The notes below the pieces were generated by a model. That model was given only the letters and a program-made list of their open reading frames with translations. It was not told where the DNA came from and did no database searches. A stretch of DNA of 64,000 bases from Filosporella fistucella (taxonomy: Eukaryota > Ascomycota > Leotiomycetes > Helotiales): contig JAQJZZ010000018.1 in the NCBI GenBank assembly GCA_030077755.1, positions 1,922,001 to 1,986,000 of the forward strand, read 5' to 3'. The position numbers and the translations under genes are program-made. Below, one piece after another: positions 34,347 to 43,534 of the stretch. Position 1 is the first letter of the stretch. Every line of letters starts with the position of its first letter.

Positions 34347-35414
34347 TTTGGCTTGTTTGAACCCATCAACGGAGGTTGAGGGCTTTTTTCAGTTGAGCAT
34401 TAGCATGGCGTTTTATTCTTGGTCGAGGTAACATTGCTGGCTAGCATGGGAAAACGGATGTGAAAAGAAGCGCTAGATCTGATAATCCAGGGTGTAAATA
34501 GCTTCTTACAGAGTATTGCCCTGATGAAACGTACAAAATCATTAAATAACTTGTGCTTACAGAACAGTGATGGGAATGTGGTAGACGATCTATTCGTGAT
34601 GGCATTTAAATATCTATCGACTTCCATCAAGTACATTCCACTCGTTTCAGGCTCCATACACTGACTATCTTCTCTTCCAAACTCCTGATCTATCTCCAGC
34701 CTTGCTCTGCTGAGTACTTATTCTACAATGACTCTCCACCTATTCTTCTAGCTCCATATCCTTGTCTCCGATCGTCTCAAACTTATATGTCACCAGTACG
34801 ATTTAGATATTGTGACATGACATATTTTCTTGGTCCTGCCAGCTTCTTAAACCAACAGAATCTACCTGTTCCTCCTGGAATATTTCCTTGTCTGGTTGTC
34901 TTAATCATCCCTTGGGAGTCACTGTTAGTTGGAGATGAATGCCAGGAATAGTGTCTCTCAAGTGCGGCTTCCGCTTTAAAATTTTACCCGAGGGTGTGGG
35001 AAAGGGAGGCTCTACGCAGATTCTAGTTATGATGGTTGTTATCTTGCTGTAAAGAGTTTCCATACGGACTCTGTTTTAGATGTTTTCTCTTTCTCTTCTT
35101 CGATGTCGGACTGGATCGAATTTGGGAGTGGCGAACTGAAATAAAACTACCTTTGCCAAGGAGAATCCCAGGATTTGTTGAGTGCTCACTCTTTTCTTCC
35201 GTTTGTCTTCTTGAGGAAGGAGACATGAAATTTGTGTTGTAAGCTATATCGAAAGTGAAGACATAGAGTATTGGATGGTATAGTGTGTATTTCTAGCGGT
35301 GTGGAATTCGTAGGAATAGGAATTTGATTTTATATAAGAAAGCATTAGACTCAATACGACAGGGCATAAGTGTCTTATATATGAATAAGCTGTTGACTAC
35401 CATACCGCGATGAA

Positions 35415-35634
35415 GTCCCTGTGGCCGAGTGGTTAGTTGAGGGTCGCAAACTATAAAAATGGCTTCTTCAAAAACTCCTTAGGGGTTTTCTAAGGTGTAT
35501 CTCATCTTCGGAGGGGTACACTGGAGTTTTGCCATTTTTGACTTCAGAAATTCTTTTTGGGCATTTCTGCCATTACCAAAAACCAAGAGAGTGTTTTCTT
35601 TTTAGATTTTCAGAATTTTTGGTAATTGAGGATT
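35415..35634 (+). mobile_element. tRNA-headed SINE-like element, copy B
   Basis: The head GTCCCTGTGGCCGAGTGGTT (35415-35434, one more base matches) closely resembles the 5' end of a tRNA-Ser, including a perfect A box (TGGCCGAGTGG, 35422-35432). The tRNA similarity then stops. Downstream come CTTCAAAAACTCC (35466-35478), GGGTTTTCTA (35483-35492), a T-rich part and GAGGATT (35628-35634), the same order as copy A. The segment is rich in inverted repeats. It is not a functional tRNA because no anticodon arm or matching acceptor follows. Boundaries are approximate and no target-site duplication is obvious. Confidence 0.5.
35456..35626. repeat. Inverted repeats inside SINE-like copy B
   Basis: AAAAATGGC (35456-35464) plus AAAACTCC (35471-35478) pair with the contiguous GGAGTTTTGCCATTTTT (35523-35539). 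A small inner stem is CCTTAG/CTAAGG (35478-35494). A second perfect pair is ATTACCAAAAA (35572-35582) with TTTTTGGTAAT (35616-35626). RNA from either strand would fold strongly. Confidence 0.7.
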
Positions 35635-36358
35635 TTTACATCTACTTTGAATAGTGAAGGATTTTCTATGGATATCACACTTTCCAATTCGCTTTATGCT
35701 TTCCTGAAGTCGCTGGAGCCTATAAATGAAGAGTGCTTCTCTGATCTCAAGGATATACCGCTAACAATCGTCTATCTCGCCGTCATCGATCATCCAGGGT
35801 ACGGCGATTGGTTGATCTCCTCTGCTAACAATAATCCCAAACAGCTGAGGTCTGCCTTACGGACAACATGGCTCTTGTACTTCCTGTGAATTGCAAATAT
35901 TCACATGCTTCTTAGACAATGTTCGGCTCAAAAGACTCTCAGGAGCCTGTGCCAAACACCGGCTTCCAAATATTCGAGTTGGTGGTCTAATAGACTCACG
36001 GGTACATTCTCCATTCAGTTGCCAGACGGCCAGACCTGCATGACTTGACACAGCTTCCAACGAAGGAACTTGTTGAATAATAGAGAGGATTACTCACAAT
36101 AATCTCGTACACTAGGCAGAGGGCACAAAGTTTTAATAAATACTGAATTTTTTGTGATTTTTCCAACTCTACAAACCATATTACAACTACTCAATACAAA
36201 ATTCCATCTTTTTTGTGATTTTAAAAATTTTAAGAAAAGAAAAGAAGGAAAAGGAAATGGGTATCTACTCTAACATACATGAATAACCATTTTTAAAAAA
36301 GAAATAAAAAGAGAAAAACTACTCTACAAACCCCACGCATCACCCACCCCCGACTCGC

Positions 36359-37795
36359 CTAGAAGTCCTCCCCCTCGCGGGGTGCCGGCAGGGGCACCGA
36401 CATGGCCAGCTTTGGCGTGTCAACAAGGTCTCGGTGACTGTGAATCACCGGGACTCTTGTTGACACGCCTCCGCCGACAGCAGAGGATTCTCTGGCCGAG
36501 CCAGAGCTGAAGGCCGTGGGCTCCCGACCGAACGACAGGTCGAGGTGCCACGGAGCAGCAACCCCAACCGCCGCAAGGTCGTCCAACAGACCCTGTGGAA
36601 ATTCACCTGCCGAGGCAGGGAAGGCAAAGGGATCTGCCGAAGCAGAAAAGCTGGTGCTCTCTCCTGCTGGCCGGGCAGGGTGACCACGCTGAGGGTTGTT
36701 AGTTATGATCGTTGATGGAAGAAGAGGGATACTCACTGGAAGAGGAACAGCCCGAAGGCCGATCGTCTTCATGATGTTGGCGTCTGCGACTGGGAGCTTG
36801 CCAACTAGATTGAAACCATAGCCTGTTTGTGCTGTGGCTGGGATGTCGCCATTGGCGATTCCATCCATAGAGAGGAAGGATCGGTCGGAGTATGTTGGGC
36901 GACATGCTGGGCAGACTTTGTATTGGCACTCGAAGCCCTTGGGAGGAGCAAACGAGGTTGTGTCAGTGGACATTGAGGCGTCGCCATTGTTGGTGAGAGC
37001 GCCGAGGAATGGGTTTGTTGCTGGCGACATTGGTATGAAACCGAAACGGCCAGTGGATGGTGCTTGCTCGCGGGCATCGTTCTCCTTTGCGGCTTGCTCG
37101 GCGGCAATCTTGCGGACCTGAGACAAGTATTAGGCGCGTGTAGAATAAGTGGGAGTAAATAACTTACGTTGTCACGCTGTGCTTGGATGATGGCAAGTTG
37201 TTCTGGTGTGTAAGATGCCTTTTGCTCCTCGGTCATCTCCTTGACGAAGGACTCAGGATCGGCTCGAGCAGCTGGGCCACGAGGTCTAGGTGTAGATCGA
37301 CGTCCAAAGATATCGTTGAACGCATCGAGTGGTAGGTTCTGCAAGAGTATGAGCTCATGTCGAAGTTGAAGTGTTGGATCTGATACTTACGTTGACTCCT
37401 GCGGTCATGTCGTTCTCAAGTAGCTCCTCTCTATCTTCAGTGCATCTCCAAAGCCATCCCATCTCTCCTGGCTTGTAGCAAACGCTGCAGACAAACTCAG
37501 TGGTGAAGAGACGCGTCATGGTCAAGTGAGTGCAGTTCGACATCTTGGCGGCGCGCGCAAGTACTGAAGGTGGAGGTGCCTTGATAGATGGGCTCAATGA
37601 TCTTCGAGGTGGAGATGGAGGAAGAGGTCTTGGTCCTTGCAGGATTCTTGAGATTGGACGTGGGAGACGAGATCTTGGTGAAGATGATGTGGTGGGAGAA
37701 ACTGGTCTGGTTGGTAAGGAAGGGATTGTATTTGAAACTTTTCGTTCCTTGGGAACAACCCGAATGTGATTTGGATTCGACATGAAGGCGGTCAC
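36359..37795 (-). CDS. Conserved-looking Cys-rich protein of unknown function
   Basis: Four exons on the minus strand: 37795-37391, 37338-37168, 37117-36737 and 36688-36359 (introns of 52, 50 and 48 bases, all phase 0), giving 428 residues. I do not recognise the family. The N-terminal ~85 residues are a Pro/Ser/Arg-rich disordered segment. Next comes a compact Cys-rich part, SNCTHLTMTRLFTTEFVCSV followed by CYKPGEMGWLWRCTEDRE, that looks metal-binding. A helical Gln/Glu-rich stretch (EEQKASYTPEQLAIIQAQRD) follows. A second Cys block is ECQYKVCPACRPTYSDRSFL (~237-256). The C-terminus is Pro/Ser-rich. The third intron has no stop and is a multiple of three, so reading through it is possible. 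A signal peptide or membrane segment is absent. A zinc-binding nuclear or cytosolic scaffold is a guess only. Confidence 0.75.
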
Positions 37796-39541
37796 GTTGG
37801 CGTGATAGTAGCGTAGCTTTGGTGGAATATCTTCGGTACGAGATAGAAGTTGTTATCGTGCGGTGGCAGTGGGAACCTGAATGTCGAAAGCGGCAAAATT
37901 TGATTCGGGGCAGAAGGAGAGCCGAGTCCAAAAGACTCGATGCCACCGCACCGCCCGAGCATCGAAGACATACCGAGCTACTAGATGAAGTGAGAGCGGT
38001 GAGCTTACATTTGGAGAGAGGAAAATATGATATGATTATTAGTTAATAATAGATAGAGAAAGAGTATAGTGGGTGTGGGTTTCATCTCGTAAGGTTATGA
38101 ATCTAGATACTCTCCGCTTGAGGCATCTCATTTTATTAGCTTACTTACTATCAATTTGTATGTCTTCGACTTAATTGACAAATGACTTAAGAGGTAGCGA
38201 GAAGGTTACTTATCTTGATGAATTTAGGACTACACTTGGACTGCAAATAAAGGTATATTGATACGGCCAAAGCAACCTTCTCTGTTACAATATGTGCGAT
38301 TGACGTTTCAAATCTCATGTCATCCATATGTATTGGTGTCATTCAGATGTCAATTTGGCTACTAAGCAATATCGCGCTCTCGTTTGCGCGCCTATTTTCT
38401 TGATTTGCTTTGCCAAGCCATATCCAGTAACAGTGCCATAATCTTGAAGCAATCAAAATCAAAATCCACAATTGAACAATAAGATGGGCTGGTCAGGTAA
38501 AAGGAAAGAGCAAATTTGGCTCTCGCTAGCAAGTAATAGCTCTGATAGCCCTTGAGATTGAGGCAGGCGCTGAATGAAGCCATCCAGGCTGGTTAGGTCA
38601 ACGAGATAGTGTCGCAGCAACTTGAATTCGATTGACCCAGCTCTGCGATCCAGTAAGACAGGAAGCTCTACCCGTCAATTGGTAAACATGCAGGTATTTC
38701 AACATGGAAGGAAATCATTAAATGTGCAAAAGTACGCTTCAACAACGAATTGCAAACAGAAGCCAAGGAAACACAACATTCCCTATGAACTCCACCACCG
38801 ATAACTTGACCCTTATTTGATCAACGACAGGCAATAAACTGTATTCCCGGATCCGCAAGACAAACGCATATTTGAACTCTACATTGCAATTGAAGAGTGG
38901 CGGGAAAGAGAGATCTTAAGCAGCCAAATTGAGCAAGTGACTCGTGTGACCAGGAGACTCCATCGGCATGATAATTATTAATGATACGCTTTGTACAATG
39001 CAAATATCTCGGAGCTTTCAATTGTCCATACTGTTGGTGTAAGATTGAGGATTTATTCCTCGTGGTGGTGAGCAGAAATGACGCGATCGAATGGGAAGGG
39101 TTTTGTTGGGTTTGTTGCCAGAGACTTTATTTCCGTATGAGTTGTCGTTGCCAGCCACAGCATGATCCCTGACTAAGTTCTCTATGCGCCGCTAAACACA
39201 ACTCCGCATCTTCACCTTAGACCGACCGACCTCCCAGATAGCCGGACTTGCTTTTGCAGATACAACAACATCACGATTCATCACTGGCATTCCGTCGCAA
39301 GTGAATGACTACGAAGATACATTGAAGGTCAGTCATCCGCGATCTTCACCTTTCGATCTCTATCGTTGCGCACCAAGTTCTGTCGCATGAGCCGCCGGCG
39401 CGCTACCTCGGCTTCAAAGTAAACATTGGAAGCTCAGCTCAAGATCTGACCTCAACCTCACGGCATTGCCACACTTCAAGCACTCACTAATACTCAGTCG
39501 CATACAGACTCTATAAAGCGCTCTTTCAATCATCTGCCATC
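37796..39541. other. Divergent intergenic region, about 1.7 kb
   Basis: The Cys-rich gene (minus) and the PMP22-type gene (plus) both start from here. Short ORFs (37819-38046, 38392-38583, 38981-39172) lack family resemblance. No RNA gene or repeat was recognised. Confidence 0.5.
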
Positions 39542-40408
39542 ATGTCGGTCAAATTCGAGAAGGATACGATTAAGCAGACTGGTGGTGTTGCTGGTGTTCA
39601 AGGAGTCAGCGCCATGAAGAGTGGGAAACACGAATTGGCAGATGAGATCGGTGTTGCGCTTACAGGAGGCAAGGGGAATGTTGGACAACCAGGTTATCTG
39701 GCGGTACGTGATGGGTGTTTATGATAGATTTGTGTTGGGACGCTGACACCTCTCGAGGCCTACCTCAAGCAGCTTCAGACGAATCCTCTGCGAACGAAGA
39801 TGCTCACGTCTGGTACTCTGTCGGCGTTACAAGAGATCCTGGCCTCATGGATTGCGAAGGACATAAATAAAAATGGCCACTACTTCACATCTCGAGTCCC
39901 AAAGATGGCAGCATACGGAGCTTTCATCAGCGCACCACTCGGCCATGTTTTGATCAGCATACTTCAAAAGCTGTTTGCAGGACGCACAAGTTTGAAGGCC
40001 AAGATCCTCCAAATTGTCGTGAGCAACTTAGTCGTATGTTCCACCTCGTTCTAATCATTCGATAAATTTGACTAACATAATTAGATCGCTCCAATCCAGA
40101 ACAGTGTCTATCTGATCTCAATGGCGATCATTGCAGGCGCTAAAACCATCCACCAAGTACATGCGACCTGGAAAGCCGGTTTCATGCCTGTCATGAAGGT
40201 CAGCTGGATCTCATCGCCACTTGCTCTGGCTTTTGCACAGAAATTCCTCCCAGAACATACCTGGGTACCATTCTTCAATATTATTGCTTTCTTTATTGGC
40301 ACATACGTCAATTCCGTCACAAAGAAGAAGCGTCTTGCAGCACTCAGAAAAAGACATTTCGATGAAACACGCCGCCCTGATGAGGGTTACGGTGGACCCA
40401 AATACTAA
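39542..40408 (+). CDS. Mpv17/PMP22-family membrane protein (peroxisomal, Woronin-sorting type candidate)
   Basis: A 253-residue protein of the Mpv17/PMP22 family. Exons are 39542-39703, 39758-40033 and 40085-40408 (introns of 54 and 51 bases, all phase 0). After a ~50-residue soluble N-terminus the family pattern begins: YLKQLQTNPLRTKMLTSGTL, then YGAFISAPLGHVLISILQKL, APIQNSVYLISMAIIAGAKT, WKAGFMPVMKVSWISSPLAL and FLPEHTWVPFFNIIAFFIGT. Four membrane spans are expected, with a basic C-terminal tail. In filamentous ascomycetes a member of this family (WSC) organises Woronin-body formation at the peroxisome membrane; the long N-terminal extension suits that subfamily, but assignment within the family is inference. 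A Pex11-like gene lies 2.2 kb downstream. Confidence 0.87.
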
Positions 40409-41060
40409 AGCAGCCAAACAGTTACTGGAAAGATATTTATTTGCGCCGCGGATGCTGTTCCTGTAACCGTCCGTCCTCTTCGGATACGGCCTTGTGCACA
40501 AATATAGGTGATAGTCGGGGGATCTCATTGGATGAATGCTACCTCGCCTACCAAGCTTCACGGCTGTGACGTTAAACAAACACATATTTCTGCTTTTCAA
40601 TCTTGTATAGTCCTTGTCATATCTGGTTGGGTGTCATTTCAGGTTTTAGTCTCCAGCAAAACTATGTTTGTACTTTGTCCTACTCCCGTGACCAGTCTGA
40701 TATCCTGTAAGTCGCCGTGGCAATTGCTGTTATACAACGGGCCGTTCAGAGAGAGGGGTAGATGTTGTTGTGGCAGTTGGTCACAGTTGGCATTCTGCCA
40801 ACGTTTAACGTTTCTTCCGAAAGCATGTATTGCAATGTTGTGCTGTGCCCCTACTCAGTTTCGTGCATCAAGTTTGAAGGGAGCCGCTGATCTCCATCCT
40901 ATCTTAAATGTTCACATACCTAGCCTTGTTGATGTTCTCCCTAAAAGCACTTTCTTCGTATCTTATTTCACGTGTTACTTCTATCTCTTATCGAACTTCT
41001 TACATCGTCATCTACCTCAAGTGATAGACATTGCATTGCATTGTACATACAAAACACGCC
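40409..41060. other. Intergenic region between the PMP22-type and orphan genes
   Basis: This is the 3' flank of one gene and the leader of the next. Overlapping frames (40508-41386 plus, 40211-40600 minus) have no family resemblance and are unlikely to be genes. Confidence 0.5.
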
Positions 41061-41969
41061 ATGCTTCCGTATCCGGTTCTAGATCCTCGCCCCTACCCTT
41101 ACATAAATCCACGACGTGTTCCGGTTTCTTATGCAGTGCAAAACCCTTCTCGTCGAAATTTACCCCTTGGTCCCATTGCAAGACAAAATTTCGCACCTGT
41201 CGTCAACCAAACTTTTCCTCGTGGTATAAGCCTTATCACAGGAGCTCCTATTGTCCAACAGGGACAGGTTGTCCAAATCGAAAGTCCTTTTCAAAACGAC
41301 CCTACCGCTGGCTTGGTGAGGAGTCAGCAGGCCGCCTTGATACGACAATATCAAGCTCAGAGCTACCCACTACATGTGCCTTGTAGCCGATCAACCTGTG
41401 ACGAAGACCATCGGCATGCCCATTACGAGCTCAAAACTAAAGACATCACTGTTCGTGGCCTAGCCAGAGCTGTTCGAGCAAGCTACTTGACTGAATCACC
41501 AAAGTTCAAAGATGACTTGGTGAAATATCTGGACAAAAAGAAAGAAGAACAAGTTCCTGACCGTGTTGTCGATTTACTCGTCTCGTTCATCAATTACGAG
41601 AAATACCAGAACGAAGATCTACACGACGAAGTAACCCTCTGTATACTCGCTCACAATGTTGGAGCCAAGTCAGCAGTGGAGCACAGCCTCGCGCGCATTA
41701 AGAGTGGGAGACTAATGGGTTATCAAGTGGGACCGGAACACCTGTGCGATATTATCGCTACAATCATGCTATCCAGCAAGGTCGATGATGGCCTCAAGAA
41801 GTGGCTGGGCAAGTACTTGGAGTCTGGGGGCCGAGATCTACTGCAATCCATTGAAAGGAGTTATGCGTGGGAAGGGCTGACGAACGATCACCCAGAAGTG
41901 GTGCTGGACGTGTTAAGACTGCTGGGTCAACATCCAGAGGCTGATGATGATGAGAGGAGAGTGCTATAG
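41061..41969 (+). CDS. Orphan protein, 302 residues, function unknown
   Basis: A single exon from the ATG at 41061; the frame is open slightly further upstream but only from a TTG codon. The first ~110 residues are Pro/Gln/Arg-rich and disordered (MLPYPVLDPRPYPYINPRRV). The remaining ~190 form a helical domain, with segments YELKTKDITVRGLARAVRAS, VPDRVVDLLVSFINYEKYQN and LHDEVTLCILAHNVGAKSAV. The style recalls the helical part that follows the BTB core in many ascomycete BTB-type proteins, but no BTB domain is present, so this is only an impression. There is no signal peptide or membrane span. Confidence 0.7.
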   Translation: MLPYPVLDPRPYPYINPRRVPVSYAVQNPSRRNLPLGPIARQNFAPVVNQTFPRGISLITGAPIVQQGQVVQIESPFQNDPTAGLVRSQQAALIRQYQAQSYPLHVPCSRSTCDEDHRHAHYELKTKDITVRGLARAVRASYLTESPKFKDDLVKYLDKKKEEQVPDRVVDLLVSFINYEKYQNEDLHDEVTLCILAHNVGAKSAVEHSLARIKSGRLMGYQVGPEHLCDIIATIMLSSKVDDGLKKWLGKYLESGGRDLLQSIERSYAWEGLTNDHPEVVLDVLRLLGQHPEADDDERRVL

Positions 41970-42631
41970 TCCGAGTGATTTGGAGATGTTACACTCCTGG
42001 GCGGTCACTTACTATACGTTAGGCAGACTTATGTTTCGCTCTGTTAGCGTTGCTATTCACATACCGGTAGCAGTGCCACGTTGATCAATATTTTTCTTAT
42101 TTCTTTTCTTGCTATAGCAGACACTCTTTTCTCAATCATGGGTTGGGCTGTCCGCATGGGTTGGGGCGTGTTGATCATTGATACTCTTGAGGCAAAACAA
42201 AATGATGGGTTGACGTTGATTCCTTGAATGAAGAACTCATCCTTGAAGTGGATGAAGCATATGAAGGAGATGAAGTAAATGAGATAATAAATCAATTGGT
42301 GTGAATGATTTGAGTTGATTATTGTAACTTTTATTTATTGCTGACTTATTTCGCGTCTCTGAACGCTCTGGATATGTGAATCATATCTATCGTAGTGTTG
42401 ATGTAAAGTGGCAGAATTACCTGTGAGCCAGCTGCTGCTGCTGCTTACAAGTAATTCGTCTTAGGTACAGACGTCGAGCTCTTTTGCCGTTCATGGAGAC
42501 GGTTATTCCAACCACACCTCAGCCAGACGACGGTCAAGTGACATATCTATGCCCCTCTAACATATCGTGACACTCCCTGGAGTCATCACACACATTCATG
42601 AATCCATCATTCATAAATCATTCATCGGTTC
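41970..42631. other. Intergenic region (convergent 3' ends)
   Basis: The orphan and Pex11-like genes end toward each other. A minor CTG repeat lies near 42430. Nothing else was recognised. Confidence 0.5.
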
Positions 42632-43534
42632 TTACACTTCACCCGCCATCTTCCATTTCCATCTCAATCCCGTCCAGCCTGCCACGCTCCCCAATAATCC
42701 TACCCAAAACTCACTAACCAATCCCTCTTCCAAGCTCCAATGAACAGTCAAGGGAGCAAACGCAAGATTAACCAACATCTGCCTCCTCCACGTCTCCTTC
42801 CACTCTCCTTCCTCTTTCCCGCTACTCTTGATCCATTCCCGATACAATCTCCAGAAATCCAATCCTACATGCGCCATCCAGAACCTAGAGCTCCACGCCC
42901 AAGCTTTATTCTGCTTCCTTGTATCCCATCCAAGAACACCTTTCGAAGAGAGATATGCGCCATTCTCAAGGTACTGGTAGAATACATTGACTAGTACCTG
43001 CGCATACTCAATCCCCTTTCCAACTCTATCCTCATTTCCCTTCTCATCTGTCTTTACAGGTGACAACACTACGCCCTTTCCCCATTTGTAGATTGAAAGC
43101 AATCCCCATAATCGCGCGAATATCCTGACATCGCTGATCAGGGAGGAAAGCGCTTTGAGGCGTTGCGCAGTTATTAAGAGTTTGGAAGGGTTTATGGTGG
43201 AGGAAGCAGTAAATATTAAAGTCGTGTCTGGTGGGAGGGAGATAGCTTTTTCTATTATTTGGCGTGCTGTTGCGCGTAATCGCGCGAGGGAGAGAGATGT
43301 GAGGATGCTGGAGGTGAGGAGGGAGGTGTAGCAGATTGTTAGTAGGAGTGTGTCCGTTCCACCTGGCGTGGAGAGGATTTGTCCTAGTTGCGACAATTTG
43401 CGGTCTGTTTTGGAGAGGTAGATAGGTAGCCAGCTGCGTATTATTTCGAGATTTGGTTTTGAGGGTGGAGTGGGCGTTGGAGGAATGGCTGATGGTGACG
43501 TTTCGGGAGCGGGAATGGCGGATATTTCAGACAT
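42632..43534 (-). CDS. Pex11-family peroxisomal membrane protein (Pex11C-like)
   Basis: A single-exon 300-residue protein with the layout of the peroxisome-proliferation factor Pex11. After a Pro/Ser-rich leader (MSEISAIPAPETSPSAIPPT) comes the Pex11-type amphipathic region: LPIYLSKTDRKLSQLGQILS and GGTDTLLLTICYTSLLTSSI. Then RLKALSSLISDVRIFARLWG, matching the conserved motif around which Pex11 binds membrane. Further on are YAQVLVNVFYQYLENGAYLS and, at the C-terminus, a hydrophobic segment (EFWVGLLGSVAGWTGLRWKW). The frame is open further upstream to an ATG at 43627; 43534 is preferred because the longer leader has no family counterpart. The assignment rests on overall pattern. Confidence 0.75.
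   Translation of the reverse strand: MSEISAIPAPETSPSAIPPTPTPPSKPNLEIIRSWLPIYLSKTDRKLSQLGQILSTPGGTDTLLLTICYTSLLTSSILTSLSLARLRATARQIIEKAISLPPDTTLIFTASSTINPSKLLITAQRLKALSSLISDVRIFARLWGLLSIYKWGKGVVLSPVKTDEKGNEDRVGKGIEYAQVLVNVFYQYLENGAYLSSKGVLGWDTRKQNKAWAWSSRFWMAHVGLDFWRLYREWIKSSGKEEGEWKETWRRQMLVNLAFAPLTVHWSLEEGLVSEFWVGLLGSVAGWTGLRWKWKMAGEV

Larger units (their letters stand above)
34347..36358. other. About 2 kb without a recognised protein gene
   Basis: It holds the EDC3 3' flank, a SINE-like copy (35415-35634) and AT-rich DNA at 36100-36330. A plus-strand frame (35626-35889) directly after the element and a minus-strand frame (35857-36060) have protein-like composition but no start/splice context or family. 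They could be remnants of a decayed gene. Confidence 0.45.

Noticed and set aside
35415..35490. Functional tRNA-Ser gene
   Set aside because: Only the first ~21 bases fit; there is no anticodon arm, T arm or matching acceptor 3' side.
35626..35889. 87-codon ORF after SINE-like copy B
   Set aside because: The first codon overlaps the inverted repeat of the element and no homology or splice context supports it.
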